Source: Ditylenchus dipsaci (taxonomy: Eukaryota; Nematoda; Chromadorea; Rhabditida; Anguinidae). Taken from it: 64,000 nucleotides of DNA. Below, piece by piece: positions 11,883 through 24,289 of this stretch; position 1 is the stretch's first letter; each line of letters starts with the position of its first letter. The DNA lies in assembly GCA_004194705.1 (NCBI GenBank), contig SADC01000068.1, positions 62,001-126,000 on the forward strand, written 5' to 3'. Under the pieces are notes generated by a model. The model was not told where the DNA came from. It saw nothing but the letters and a program-made list of their open reading frames with translations, and ran no database searches. Position numbers and translations under genes: made by a program.

Positions 11883-13006
11883 TAGTGATGGAAATATTCA
11901 AATTTCGGGACTACCGGGACGGGACTTTTAGAAAAAAAATTTCGGGACCGGGACCGGGACTTTTCAAAAATTTCACCGGGACCAGAAAAAAGTCCGTTCG
12001 GGACTGTAAAAAGATAACCTTTAAAAAATTTGTAAATACTCTATTTTCTCAAATTTTGCGGCTTCTCGATTTCGAGGACAGGAAATATAGAAGATATGCA
12101 TGGAAACAATGGGAAAAAGTTTCTGATCAAAAAATTTCAAAAATTGAATTTTTAATTTTCCGAATTTTTTCGGGCCATCCTGTATATTAGGGGTATGCAC
12201 GGGATTGGGATCGCTCTCGAATCGGAAACCGCATTCCGAGGATTTTGATGTTGAATCCCGATCTCGAATCCCTCCCCATCGATTTTGAAAATCTCGATCC
12301 CGAAAATTGCCAACCCCAATGAGCATTTTAAAAATAATTTTTGGCCAGATAATTTTTGTTTTTACATAATTTTGTGGTTTTCGTGGTAATCCCGATCCCG
12401 AATTCTTTTAAGGCCTCAATCCTGATCCCGAAATCCCTCTCGGGCGAAATGCACACCTCTACTATATATGTCAGCATAGAGCGAATACTTTACATCGCTG
12501 TTTTTGTATTTTCTTAGTCCAACGAGCTCTACTGATCTCGTTTTATGTTTATAGTCAAGCGCTCAAAAATTTTAAAATTGATCTCCAGTTTTTCGGATTT
12601 TGGGTGTCTGAAAATTGAACAGCCAGCTGCATAATTAAATCAATAATTAATATAAATTGATTAAAATCGAAAGTTTACTTAGAACTAAGTGCAAACAGTT
12701 CACTCTTGAACCATTTTTAAAGAGTTTACTTTAAACCCTCTTTTTTAGTTCGATAAGAAACAAACTCAGGCACAAACAAGAGTGTAATAATCATATGAGA
12801 TCTAAAAACGACAAAAATAGACAGGAAAAAACAAAAACCGCAAAAATTCTGTTGTAGGAAAATTAAATAAAAGTCCTGAATTTTTTCAAATTTTCGGGAC
12901 CGGACTTTTGTTTCAAAATTTCGGGACCACCGGGACGGGACTTTTGCCTGAATTTTCTTCGGCGGGACGGGACTTTCGGGACCGTCCCGTCCCGCTTCCA
13001 TCACTA
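11883..13006. mobile_element. hAT-type non-autonomous transposon, 8-bp target duplication
   Basis: Terminal inverted repeats start TAGTGATGGAA and end TTCCATCACTA. The flanks are TTTTCCGC at 11,875-11,882 and 13,007-13,014. Block B carries the empty site (one TTTTCCGC near 41,577). Arms are rich in CGGGACCGGGAC / GGGACGGGAC units. No transposase frame. An 8-bp duplication with these ends is diagnostic of the hAT superfamily. Confidence 0.88.
12188..12461. mobile_element. Nested hAT-like MITE
   Basis: Sits inside the 11,883-13,006 element. Ends TAGGGGTATGCACGGG and complementary GCACACCTCTA. Flanks CTGTATAT and CTATATAT match at 7 of 8 positions. The interior is rich in GGGATCGGGAT / GATCCCGA motifs. 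Confidence 0.7.
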
Positions 13007-13446
13007 TTTTCCGCTTATTCAAATTTTGATTTTCAAAATGGTCAGAATTGGGTTATATCAAAAACGTGAAATGACAGTTTTCTCAAAATAATACGACAAG
13101 CCTGAACTTTTTTATTTTAAAAACACAAAAATAAAAAAAACCATCGGAAACTGTCCTAGCGTCGTGTAATACTATATAGATCTACTTACATTTGTTTTTT
13201 CGGCATGATAGGATACTAGATGGGCAAATTGTTGTGTCGACAAACATAGTAACTTTTTGCAATCATGGCGGTTAAGGAAATAAAATATTTCTAGCCAAAT
13301 ATCGCTTGATACACACATTATTTTTCTAGAAGTTGACCTGCAATTAAAAAATGAAGATATTTTGTAGAAAAAATTACTTTTTTCACTTGTCCATATCTAA
13401 GATAAGCATGCATCACTCAAACTGCTTTATCCCTTTCCTTAATTCT

Positions 13447-16400
13447 GAACTGCAACGGAGCTATTCTGGTTCAAAATACCGTATATCCTTTTTTACAGAG
13501 TCACCTTGGAGATGTCGATTTGAGTGTACAGGGTGTTCAATGAAAATTCCACAAATTTTGGAAAAAAAATCCAAGGGCTTACGCAGACCGGTGAAATCTC
13601 CCATATATTTTTTGATGTCTGAGTCAACAAAAAAATGTAGCTAAGAAAAAGCTAAAAATAACTGAAAAGTATATTCAATTATCAGAGAGAATACCGTATT
13701 TATTCTGATAGGACACCATGGTGCTCTATTTTCCGACCTCCCTCGGGGAGGTTGCAGGGCCGATTATTATTCGTGTTTTTCGTATTTGCCAAAACTAATA
13801 TAAAGATATTGCCTTGGGAATGCGTGTTTAAATCATACAAACAATGTTTCTTTTAAAATACGAGTTTTGTCGAATGCGAGAAACGCGAACCCCCAAGCCC
13901 CCGAAGAGGGCTTGAGGGCTTGAAGTTGAGATGCGCACACCCACATACCTTAGACACAAATCACTCGAAAGTGACTCTGGATGCATAAAAATGTATGCAT
14001 ACCAGATTTTATTTATGCGGTAGACCCCAGTTAACAAAACTATGTTCAACACCTTTCTTTTACACTAAATTGGCCCCCTTATTGGTCCATCTCCGCCTCA
14101 ATACAGCCCTAAATCCATGGGTGCTGCCCAGTAGGAGGAAAGCCAGGAGGGAGTTAACTAGAAAAAGGGTAGCCAGGTAAGGGTATGTGATCGATTATTA
14201 TTTATGTAATTTTCAAAATATGATAGTGGCGCCGATAGGCGCTTGTTGCTCCTAGTAGTATATATTATATAGCCAACATTTGGGTATATAGAGCCACGGT
14301 CATAATATAGGGTTTTTTATGGGTATTTGGGGTACCTTATAGATTGTTAGAGTACTTAGCTGTCCACTGTAGTGTTTTCTTGGTGAAAAGCTTTTTGTAT
14401 TATCAAACCGTGTTTAGGGCGCGATTCTGAAAAGGAAGCAATGTTTTAATGACGGCTGGGAGTAATACAGCCCTGGTGGGATCAAATGGAAATATGATAA
14501 GACACACCAAAAAAGTACAATTGAAAATTCATGCAACATGCAACAAGATAATTTCAAAATGGGAGAGAACTGTCGGGACAGAAGTGTCCGGGACAGAACT
14601 GTCGGGACAGAAATGTCCGGGGCAGAAGTGTCATGTACCCGAAAAAACGCGAAAGAAAAAATTATGCAAAGAAAAAGTAAATTTGCACCATCAAAATGAT
14701 TACCCTAAAATTTCCATGCTGCAAGTTTCGCAAAAAACTCTGTCGTGCCAATAAATAATTTTCAAACATTCAAAGGTCATGAAATGCTTTGAATTTTCTA
14801 TGTGACAAGCGAGTTTTTCCCTTAGCAATCCAGAGGCCTTCGATTCGAGAGTTATCGTCTGTGTAAATTTTCGTCTTGATATTTTGTATGATAAATTTTA
14901 ACTGCCCAGCGTCCTGAATTTTACAGAAGGGCGGGGTAACCGAGCCTGGGTTCCAGTCCACAATCTTGAAAACTACAGTGTGTGTCAAAATTTTCATTTG
15001 TTATGCACAAACTATTCTCGATACACAGTAGAACCTGGATAAATGGACACCCCTCGGGAACGACGAAAGGTGTCCGTTTATTGGGGGTGTCCGTTTGACT
15101 GACCTACGACCGGGTACACTTTTTGAAAGACTTTTCATAAACCATGTTTGAACGTCTCCTAAGTCTTTCTATCACTTCAAAACTATACAAAAAAGGTTTT
15201 TCGACATTTTTCACAAAAAAGTTAGTTTTTGAAAGAAAATTTTGGACGAGACTGGGCGTAAGGTGTCCATTAATAGGGGGATGTCGTTTATTCGGTGTCC
15301 ATTTATCGGGGCTAAGGTTTGCCTTGATAAAATGACCCTTTCACTTCAAAAACAGTCAAAATGTCCTTTTTTCACCCAAATGTCCTTTTTTGAAATTTTT
15401 CATTGGGAGCTTTGTTGTATACCCACAAATGACCCGAAATGAAGTTTTGAGGCGCATTCACAATGAGGAGGCTGTTTGCGGATGCTAAAACCGACCACTC
15501 GCTAAAAATCTCGGAAACAGAATTCTCGCTTTTATAATTTTCCTCAAAGTTAATCAGTTGCTTTTTATTTTACAGCAGCTTCTGATATCATATAGTTGAG
15601 GTTTATGGCTACTAAATGAGCTATTGACTAAGTGAATATCGCTTTAAAAATTCATGTAAAACTTTAAGAATCCGCCCAAGAATACTAACTAGAATTCGAG
15701 TGCGGATACTTGGGCGGATTATTTCTTCTTTATCTCAATTTTTAAACATCATCTACTTTATTAATAACTTATATGGTAGCCCTGAATCTTAGCTACAAGA
15801 TGGCACCAACAGAATAATTTTTTAAAATTTAAAAACAATTATGGCCATTTTCAAGTGTAAAGTCTGGTTTAGCAGACAAACAGACTCCTCATCGGGAACT
15901 CGGGACTCCTCATCCTCTTGGCCATCTTCCTGCCGGCTACCCTCTTTTTGGGTATCCCTTATGCCTACTCTCTTTCTGGCTAATCTCCTCCTGTTTATCT
16001 CTCTCTTGCTTCCCACTTACTGAGTAGCACCCTTCTTTCTACCCTCTTTCTAGAAAGACCCCCTTCCCGGGCTCGAGCATTAAAATTCACTAAAATCCAG
16101 GCTAAATCCACCATTTCTAATTTGGAGGGAATTAAATACTTTTATTGGAACCTACTCAATTTTATGAGTTTATGCTGAAAGGAGAGCTGAGATCTTAAAC
16201 TTCAGGCTTCCGGAAAGATATTTGGCATAAGTTTACAAAAATTAGCAGAAAATTAGGCTTGAACACAATAATCCACCCAAAATCCAGGCTAAAATCCAGC
16301 ATCTCCGATTTGGAGGGACTTAATAACTTTTTTTGAAACTCACTCAATTGTTAGGTTTTGTGCTTAAACGATAGCCAGGATATAAAATTTTAGTGTTCTG

Positions 16401-17000
16401 GAAAGATATTTGGCATAAATTCACAAAAAAGCAGAAAATTAGGGTTCAACATCAAATCCGCCTAAAATCCAGGCTGAAATCCACCATCTCCGATTTGGAG
16501 GGACTTAAAAACTTTTTTGGACCCTAGTCAATTTTCAGTTTTTGTGCTTAAAAGATAGCTAAGATATCGAATTTTAGGGTTTAGGAAAGACATCCAGTAA
16601 AAGTTTACAAAAATTGGCAGAAAATCAGACTTTAACACAAAAGTGGCGACCCACCCACACATGCCAAATACTATATAGAGATGCAAATTTAGAATTCTTC
16701 AAAAGTTTAAATTATTTTCGTCTCGGGAGGAATTTGATATTTTACAGTGCGTTACAAATATTTAAGGCCGTTTTTTAATAAATCGGCTGTGGTGAACACG
16801 AATCTCGTGTCAATTTTTCGAAAATTGCTAACTTGGGTAAAGCAACGTTTCAGCAATTTTTTTCAAATGAAAAAAAATCGCTGAAACGCAAAAAGTGACT
16901 TTTTGAAAGAAAAAAAACTCAACAATAAACTATTTGAACAAAAAGACATTTCATCAAAAAGGGGTTTCATCAAATTACTTATTTCAACAATTACTTGTTT
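13447..17000. other. Gene-poor repeat region
   Basis: I see no supportable gene. It holds a tRNA-repeat-like segment (13,880-14,060), a tandem GGGACAGAANTGTC array (14,575-14,630), a degraded Tigger-like left end (from 15,026, CAGTAGAACCTGGATAAATGG), an inverted-repeat element (about 15,465-15,890, related to 63,202-63,492), and three imperfect units of about 180 bp at 16,080-16,630 sharing AAATCCAGGCTAAA and GATTTGGAGGGACTTAA. Confidence 0.6.
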
Positions 17001-17226
17001 GAATTTTAAATTGTTTGGCCAATAGTATACCTGATATTTGGTGCGCTTTTCTCAAAAATTATTTTTAATCAAGGTGTTCGACCACTCAATCGACAGAGAA
17101 AAATCTGAGCTACAAAACGGCGTAATGTGAATCGAAGTAGTAGTCGATGTGCAAAAAGTAGCCGTAGAAGTCTGCCCCTCCCCCTTTGAAATAAATCATC
17201 GACTGTATTTCGCACGAATATGATCC

Positions 17227-17570
17227 TTAATGGTTTTGACAGAAAAAATAAAAGAAACAAGCAACGCGAAAGTATCTAATCATCCTAAAGTAGGTCTCAA
17301 TATAGTAAAAGCTCGAATTTCGCCGATTCGATTGCAGATCTCCAGACAAAGTTGGCTGCCTAACTGCTGTCCGTATGACGGCCATGGACAAGTTGGTCAG
17401 ATTTTCAAATGTCATTCATCCAATTTTTTTTTATCGAAAAACTTGCTTGTAGAGCCGCTATTTCGGCCGGCTCGTCCACATCAAACAGATGGACTTTGAG
17501 TTTGCAGCCTGGCGAATGCTTTGTAAGTATTTTCACACTTAAATTACTTGTCTGAGGGACTGCTAGATAC
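17227..17570 (-). CDS. Possible coding fragment, unknown
   Basis: A minus-strand frame (HSPGCKLKVHLFDVDEPAEI) of higher GC content than its surroundings, continuing in another frame (ENLTNLSMAVIRTAV) after an A-run at 17,427-17,436. It could be an exon broken by a homopolymer error. No family recognised and splice sites are unclear. Confidence 0.25.
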
Positions 17571-17683
17571 CGAAACCTGTGCTCCCCCACCTAAGTGCAA
17601 TCAATTGGGTACCTCTCTCTTGCGTTGCTCCCTCCTGTGTACTACCCCACATGGGTACCACTACGTGAGTACCCCCACCTGGC

Positions 17684-18102
17684 CATACCTGCACGAGCGC
17701 CGGCGCGCCTCCGGGTAAAATTGGGCAAGTTGGAGCGCCGGCGCTAGCGCCGGCGGCGAAAAAATGAAGCGTGTCGGCGCCGGCGGCAAAAATTTCGTGA
17801 GGCGCCGGCGCTTCGAAAGATGGAAAAAGTATATAGTTTTAGAAGTTAACAGAAGGCGGGAGATCTATTCAAGTACTATGCAAATGATATCTGTTGTGAA
17901 AAAACGTCGTTTTAGTATGAATTTTGTCATGTTTAAAAAGATAATTCAAATTTTACCCTTATTATACATGAGCCGGCGCCGGCGCTGCACCGGCGCCGGC
18001 AAAAAAAGACATCTAATGAGCGACGGCGCTCGGCGATGTAAATGAAAAAGCGCCGGCGCTGGCGCCGGCGCTTTTTTTATTTTTGGCGAGCGTGCAAGTA
18101 TG
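17684..18102. mobile_element. GC-rich inverted-repeat element, 8-bp target duplication
   Basis: Flanked by CACCTGGC at 17,676-17,683 and 18,103-18,110. Ends CATACCTGCACG and, inverted, CATACTTGCACG. Subterminal blocks are dense in GCGCCGGCGC palindromes, making a GC island in AT-rich DNA. 419 bp. The 93-codon frame inside is a by-product. hAT-type by duplication length. Confidence 0.75.
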
Positions 18103-18428
18103 CACCTGGCTACTTTCCTCCTGGGTACTCCCCATATAGCTAGCCCTCACCTGAGAAACACCACCTAAGTGCCATCAATTGGGTACCTCCACTCGGGTCT
18201 ACCAACTGCTCAACCACCAGGATTGAGCCGTTTAAGTGATGATGGTGAATCACGACCGCTGAGAGTGTAACTGCTGAGGGTGAAGCCTCTACGACTATAC
18301 GATACTAGCAAACTGAAATTTTATAAGAAGTATTATATAAAGCTTGAAAAGAAATGGCGAAAAAATCAAAAACTTTAATTTAAATTTTTTGTCTTGAGTG
18401 GAATTTCAGATTCACAGTGAGTTCCAAC

Positions 18429-18698
18429 CAGTGTTCTCAATAGTCAGAGGCAGAATGGAAAGTCAGAATGAAATTCAAAATTTCTGACAGTCAGAAAGCG
18501 CGGGAAATTATTCTGACTGTCAGACTCTTTCTGACTCTCAGAAATGACGATCAGGCAGGGAAAAAACAGCGTGATCTGATCGATTTTTTTTTCTGACTCT
18601 CATTTCTGACAGTCAGAATAATTTCCAGCGCTTTCTGACTGTCAGAATTTTAAATTTCATTCTGAGTTGCCATTCTGCTCTGACTATTGAGAACACTG
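18429..18698. mobile_element. hAT MITE
   Basis: Terminal inverted repeats CAGTGTTCTCAATAGTCAGAG, with perfect 8-bp flanks GTTCCAAC at 18,421-18,428 and 18,699-18,706. The interior is repeated TTCTGACTGTCAGAA palindromes. 270 bp, no coding capacity. Ends and duplication length fit hAT. Confidence 0.85.
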
Positions 18699-19002
18699 GT
18701 TCCAACTGAAATAGTAGTTTAGATGCAAATCGACTACGCTGAATTCGACGTGTAATCCAACAGTTTTGCATATGAATGACTAAAAACCCACCAAAAATGA
18801 TAAATGTCCTGATAGGACTATAGTCATATATAGGACTAGGCTTGGGCTCCGGACCGCAATCCGTACGGATTTTCCGGAATCCGGGATTTGTAATATTTGA
18901 TACAAAATATGGCTGGCGAAACTTGCCAAAAACGATATTTGCCAAATATGAAAATTGCCAAAAACGACATTTGCCAAAAATGACATTCGCCAAAACGAAA
19001 TA

Positions 19003-19250
19003 CAGTCGAGTCTCAATAATCCGGCACCCCTTTTTTGAACAAGGGGTGCCGGATTATCGAGACCCGCGGGTCTTTACGGCAAAAATTTCGCTATTCAAAA
19101 AACGACCGGCAAAATCGGGATCCTTGCGATATTTCGGACCGGACTGGCGAATCATATTTGGCAAAAGACTTTGAAAATCGAGGTAAAAAAAGTGTCGGAC
19201 CCAAGGCGGGAACGAATTTTAGGGGGTGCCGGATTATCGAGACTTGACTG
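19003..19250. mobile_element. Tigger/pogo-like MITE (CCGGCACC type)
   Basis: Flanked by TA (19,001-19,002; 19,251-19,252). Ends CAGTCGAGTCTCAATAATCC and GGATTATCGAGACTTGACTG are inverted. The right arm shares AAGTGTCGGACCCAAGGCGG with the elements at 49,955, 55,607 and 59,304. TA duplication and CAGTNNANNCTCNNTAA ends resemble the pogo/Tigger branch of Tc1-mariner. Confidence 0.8.
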
Positions 19251-19252
19251 TA

Positions 19253-19797
19253 TACCAGATCGACGTATGTCAAAATAATATTAGCCAAACATGGATTTCA
19301 CTTGAAAACGTTTGCTCAGCTCTAAATTGCTAACCTCTTTCTTTTAGGCAAAAGCTACTCTTGGCATATTTCAATTTGGCGTTTTTTTTGTTTGGCAAAG
19401 GTCGTTTTTGGCAAGTTTCCCTAGCCCAAATATGCTGAACCTTCTTTGCCGTATTTCTGTCAATATTTGTCATTTTTTTCATTTAGTAAAGCCTTATGCT
19501 CAGAGTAGTGTTGTAGTGTGTTGCAAAATCCGATAAAATGTCCACGCACCTAAAAGTTCAGCTAACAGGGAATCCTATCGAACTGCGCATATGTCAAAAA
19601 ATGCAAATAAGCACTTTCGTGACCACATTTTAAAGTCTATAAAATGTTCGCTGCCATCGGAACTGTGCGCCCCAAAAAACATGCTAGACTATTAAGGTCA
19701 CTCGAAATTTCACCCCAAAATGCCTTGGTCGTCCTGCGTTTGTCATTTTTCGTCCTAAGCGCTGGATTATAAAGGGTATCGGATCATCAGGGTTGTA
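19253..19797. other. Non-coding flank of the retrotransposon
   Basis: AT-rich, TTTGGCAAA-containing sequence with no gene. The last about 40 bases (GGATTATAAAGGGTATCGGATCATCAGGGTTGTA) resemble a degraded right end of the Tigger-like family. Confidence 0.45.
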
Positions 19798-19802
19798 TAA
19801 TG
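19798..19802. repeat. Target-site duplication, left copy
   Basis: TAATG abuts the 5' LTR. The same five bases follow the 3' LTR at 35,191-35,195. Confidence 0.85.
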
Positions 19803-20755
19803 TGTAAGGATTGTTGCGTTCGTCCGAACGTAGTTTCCAGTCAAGACAATAGGTTTCGCTTGAAACCTATTGTGTCCCTAAATAGTTCCAGATTTAAATA
19901 AACAAATTCAATTATGGATTTGTCTCGTCCAGATTTGTCGATATAGGCAGTCTAGTTTCAATATTAGTATTCTTTTTCTGGATCTGATTTGTTGTTAGCT
20001 GCTCTATATTGATGTCTGCCAAAACGGTTAGTATTAAAGCTTTAAAATCCAGTGCGCTCTCGGTTGAACCTGTTCCCGACAATAAGCCGCTCCTTTCCAG
20101 TTCAGTTATTCAGGGTTACTGATAGCTACTTCTCAATTAAAGGGAACTGAGTTTGCCAATGCAATGGCGAACCTTCCAGTTATATTAAGTTCTCTTTCTT
20201 CCAGTCTAATCCAGTCATAGAGCTTACAGTCAATTCGACTGAAGACTCGTCCAGTCCAGATATTACTCCAGACCCAGAGGCCGATTTGGTCCTGGCCTTG
20301 GACTTATTTACAGATGCCAGCGAATGGGACGAAGGTCTTCCTGCCTCTCTTGATGGATCAACTGCGCAAGAATCTTCCGTAGTGTCTACTCCAGCATGTC
20401 GGGATTCCTCCGTATGGTTTCGATCTCCTCCTCCAGCTCGCGCTCCCACTTGCAATGCGAAAGAATGTTTCCAGCTGGTGGTCTATTGGTGCGCACCTCA
20501 AGTGCATGGGAAATGCTGCAGACTGCCTATTCGGACTCAGATGGTGAGGAAGATGGAGCTCTAGTCATCCCAGCCAAAGAAGCCAGTTGCTCTCCAGTCG
20601 TGTCATCTTGCTGTGGTGGACTCAGATGCTCCAGAATGCTCTCCAGTCTCAATAGTATCTTCTCCTAATATTATTTCTCCAGTCTGTACCCTGTTCCCAT
20701 GTTACAATGGTGCACCAATAAAGAAACCAGTTTAAAACCTGCTTTTAATGTTTAC
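19803..20755 (+). repeat. 5' long terminal repeat
   Basis: Begins TGTAAGGATTGTTGCG and ends AATGTTTAC. By eye it matches the 3' LTR with no substitution and about eight indels, mostly at homopolymer or short-repeat positions; these net to the 3-bp length difference. Contains AATAAA at 20,717-20,722 near its end and a reading frame from ATGTCTGCCAAAACG (20,010). Confidence 0.92.
20717..20722 (+). promoter_or_regulatory. Poly(A) signal in 5' LTR
   Basis: AATAAA 33 bases from the LTR end; the functional copy would be the one in the 3' LTR (35,153-35,158). Confidence 0.6.
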
Positions 20756-20773
20756 TGGTAGCACCATGGGTAA
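20756..20773 (+). promoter_or_regulatory. Primer-binding site
   Basis: TGGTAGCACCATGGGTAA lies directly against the LTR end. It would pair with a tRNA 3' end reading GCTACCA. The first seven bases match initiator-Met-type sites, but the remainder does not, so the primer tRNA is not named. Confidence 0.75.
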
Positions 20774-20848
20774 ATACGGGAACGGGGACCGTATGTGTAG
20801 TGGGTTACACATTACGAGAATTCTTTACGTGTAGATCCAGTTGTTAAG

Positions 20849-23630
20849 GTGCTTGGCTTGCAAGTTCCGAGTAGGGAGATTTTTTCAGAGGCGCCTGCCC
20901 TGCTGAAACCGGATCACCTAGTGGATCGGGTGGATGCGAGCAAAAATTCAGTGCCTTGTAAAGTTCCAGATAAGAATATTTTTGATCCAGACAATATTAA
21001 CGGTCGTTATAATACCGTAATATCTCCAGTTTTTGAGCATTGTTCTCGGAGCAGTACTCCTACTTTACGTACACCACGAAGTTCCAGTCATGACTTCTCA
21101 ATTTATCAGTGGTCAAATAACTTTTCTAGGACATCAAATATGGTGGGCATGCTTCAACGTACTGATCTGCCTACAAATTTTGGAAACAGGGTTCTAGAAG
21201 CTCCAGCAGGGAATCTTTCGTTCTGGAACTCCTCGCGAATCCAGTAGCGATGATCAGCTAAGTCATCGATCTTTTTCAGGTAGACGAAGTGTCCAGAAAA
21301 ACATCCAGGATAGTTCCGTTGTCACTTCGACATCAGACGTAGGATTATTTTTGACTAAGGATATTTCTAATGTGGTGGGAGACCATCAAGCCTCCAGACA
21401 AATATATAGCAAGCTTACTTTATTAGAATCCAGATTTAAACGGGATTTGCATCTGCTCTCCGGAACCAGTGTAATCAAGATAAGCAGGTGACGTTCCAGG
21501 AAAAGAGTATTTCGAATTTGTCGAAAGTTACTGAGGATCTCCAGTCCAGATTAATGTTCTTTCTGAAGAACAAAGGCTCCAGATTTTAGATAATAATGAT
21601 TTAGACGAGACAATAGTTTCGGTTAAGGAATATGTAGATCTCCAGATTTCTAAACTCCAGGTTGACGCTTTACGGTCTTCTCATGATCGTTTGGCACTTT
21701 TGTATAATAAGTGTGCTCAGACACTTCTCCAGCAGACTGAAGAGTTATCTAGGCTCAAAGTCAAATTTGATAGGTCCGAAGAACGTAGAAAAGAAGTTCC
21801 AGTTAGATTAGAAAATCCAGTACTAGTCCAGAAAAGTGTACAGACTACTTCGTCTTTCACGCATAAAATTCAAGATGACGACGATCCAGGAGAGATATCT
21901 CAAATTATGGCATTCAGCCAAAATCCAGCTTATTTAGCATATCTCGAGAAAGTAAGACTTGAGAATGCTGAATTATGTAAGCGGCAAGCCGCGAATCCAG
22001 TCATTATAGATTCCGCTTTGGAAGATATATACGTGATCGACGATCCAGATAAAGTGCGAGTAGTTCCTGCTCAAACGATGTGTGCTGCAATCACGCAGAC
22101 GGTTCCAGCGTGGCAATCAGATACGCATCTGAAAGCAACAAAAGAGGTTCCAGACAATCCTGCTATCGTGGAGGGAGACCACACGTCCGATTCGGACATA
22201 AATAATGTTAGGAGATGGTTAGAAGAGTCCAGTAAAGTCCAGTCTGAGGGTGATAATTCCAGTCATCCATCTATTTCATTAATGTCCAGTAAGGAACAAG
22301 CCAGTGACTACGATCCAGAAACAGATATGCTGTGTATGATGAGTAGTAGGCAAATTCCTTTGTTCAGTGGGGAAACTGGGCAAGATTTTGATAAGTGGCT
22401 CCAGGATTTTGAGACAAAGCTCCAGATTTTAGGTCATAAAGTGTCGGAAAATCAGAAGTTAGCACGGTTAAAAGACAGCCTTGAGGGGTTGGCTTATGAT
22501 TGTGTTCATGATTTACTGATGAACGACGTCCAGTCTTATAGTGAGTGTATCCAGAAGCTTCGTTCCATTTCGGATACGGAAACAATAAAATGCGTGCGGT
22601 CCAGGAGTTAGACTGTTCCAGGCAAGGCAGTAACCAGTCCGTTACTGAGTATTATCATTACGTTTCTGATTTAGCCAGAAAAGCCTATAAGGGCGAGTCC
22701 AGATCTAAAATTCGAGACCGTATCCTCGAACATTTAAAGAAACGTATTTCTCCAGATTTGGCTCATCACATGCGATGTGGTGGCTTTTGGTGTATAGACG
22801 ACCTCGAGGATTTTATGCATAAAGCGAAAGATTACGAAGAAATTGGTCGACTAGACACCAGAAGTAAGGCTGCAACTGCAACCCAGATAGCTGAAATTAT
22901 AGGCCAGCAACTTGATGCTCGTCTACCATCCAGAAATTTGGCTCATGCCGTAGGGGAAGTCGCGGGGACCAACCCATTTCCAGATCTAATTCTCCAGTTG
23001 ATAGAGGTGGAAGTTCCAGTAAGCATGAGGACTTTGAAGGGAAACGTGTTTCCTTTGAAGAGCCACGTGGTATTATTAGGAAAGAGTCCAGATTTAAGCG
23101 AAGGGGTTCTGACCCTCAGCATATAGGAAATCCTCCAGTTTCTTCTCCAGTCAATCAACCGCCAATTGTTGTGGTTAATCCAGTTGCAGATTTCAAGGAT
23201 CATCTCTACCGCTCGATGGGACGTCAAGGCTACTATGCTCGTCCGATGTCAAGAAGTGGGTCTCCAATGCGTAGGTTTGATTCTGATATCCAGTGTTATA
23301 AGTGCCGAAGGTTCGGTCACTATGCGAATAAGTGTCCAGATTTATATAGGGAAAGGCGTCCAGATTACTTCCAGTCGAGAGATTATAGCCCATCCAGGAC
23401 TTTCTCAATTATGGTTCTTTTAGAGGGAACAGAGGGCAAGCCTTCGGTTCAAAATTTAGAGGTTCCAGAGGTGGCTTTGGTCGAGGTTTCCACGACAGAG
23501 CGTATAATATAAGTTCTTCAGATAAACCGGTAGAAGTTCCAGTTAACGTGCAAAATTTGCAAAATTCTAAGGTAGATTGGGCTAGTTCCACAAAGTCCAG
23601 AACGATTTTGGGATTCGGTTCCTCAGAATA
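20849..23630 (+). CDS. gag: gag (capsid/nucleocapsid), frame broken
   Basis: Structural polyprotein of the retrotransposon, packaging the RNA into cytoplasmic particles. The N-terminal part (20,849-21,247) is Ser/Pro-rich. 21,560-21,790 encodes a leucine-heptad coiled coil. A gag-type capsid domain spans about 22,350-22,900 (FDKWLQDFETKLQILGHK; EYYHYVSDLARKAY). A single CX2CX4HX4C zinc knuckle (CYKCRRFGHYANKC) lies at 23,294-23,335, so nucleic-acid binding is well supported. The frame changes at least near 21,250-21,550, 22,550-22,610 and 23,120-23,170. The true start is uncertain and could lie further upstream. TCCAG pentamers occur in all three codon phases. Confidence 0.85.
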
Positions 23631-23686
23631 AAGTATCTAAAGAAGATGTTCCAGAAGAGTGTGAGAAAGTTCCAGAAGAGGATGTA

Positions 23687-24289
23687 GTGCTAAGTACATC
23701 TAAAGTTTCTGCAGTTCTAGAGCTTAAGGATAGGCGTATTTGGGAGTTAGAGCAAGCGCTCGATTTCCAGACTACGCATAACCAAAAGGTTGCAGATTGT
23801 GAAGATCCAGTTTCGGATGCCATATTAACGGTCAATAGGCATAAAGATGGGAAGACTCTCCAGTATTTACTTCCGACAGATAGGTTACTCCAGATACCAA
23901 TCCAGATTCACGGTAAATGCTATCTTGCATTAATCGATACCGGCGCTACAATTTCTATAGCTCCAGTAGGGTTAGCCATTAAGCACCACGTACAGTTAAC
24001 TGATACGCGGGTTAAAGTGGATTCTGTTACGGGCCATGGTGTGCCGATCCAGCATAAGGGATTTATTAAGTTAACTATTGCAGATGTGTCCAGAGTAGTC
24101 GAAGTTCATTTTACTTCTGACAATTACATAGGTCATAAGACTACTTTCGATTTATTAATTGGAGGTGATGTTATGTCCTCTTTTCCAGAATATACGGTAA
24201 ACCAGCAACGTCAGCAGTTTACAATGGGGTCCAGAACTTTAAGGATAGGTGATCCAAGCGTTATTGTACATGGGATGTGTACGTTCTAG
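23687..24289 (+). CDS. pol: Aspartic protease domain
   Basis: Retroviral-type aspartic protease that processes the polyproteins. The catalytic triad Asp-Thr-Gly (ALIDTGATISIAP) is at 23,936-23,944, and a second hydrophobic strand-Gly-Gly motif (LLIGGDVMSS) follows about 75 residues later. The upstream part is a charged linker after the zinc knuckle. The frame slips by one base at about 24,275, where the protease runs into the reverse transcriptase. Confidence 0.88.
   Translation: MLSTSKVSAVLELKDRRIWELEQALDFQTTHNQKVADCEDPVSDAILTVNRHKDGKTLQYLLPTDRLLQIPIQIHGKCYLALIDTGATISIAPVGLAIKHHVQLTDTRVKVDSVTGHGVPIQHKGFIKLTIADVSRVVEVHFTSDNYIGHKTTFDLLIGGDVMSSFPEYTVNQQRQQFTMGSRTLRIGDPSVIVHGMCTF

Larger units (their letters stand above)
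320..13446. repeat. Duplicated block A (partner of 36,540-42,007)
   Basis: Long stretches align collinearly with block B: 330-1,409 with 36,560-37,596; 3,111-3,480 with 37,594-37,985; 8,215-8,510 with 38,010-38,315; 8,790-13,446 with 38,700-42,007. The alignment stops abruptly after a shared CCCTTTCCTTAATTCT. Differences are substitutions, small indels and discrete transposon insertions. A carries extra material at 1,410-3,110, about 3,480-8,215 and 11,883-13,006. B carries extra material at 38,318-38,699 and 39,456-39,612. Seen directly. Whether this is a segmental duplication or an uncollapsed second haplotype placed in tandem cannot be decided here. Confidence 0.85.

Noticed and set aside
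18613..19288. Open frames of 65-126 codons on both strands
   Set aside because: They lie in the hAT MITE, the Tigger-like MITE and TTTGGCAAA repeats; both strands are open because of palindromes.
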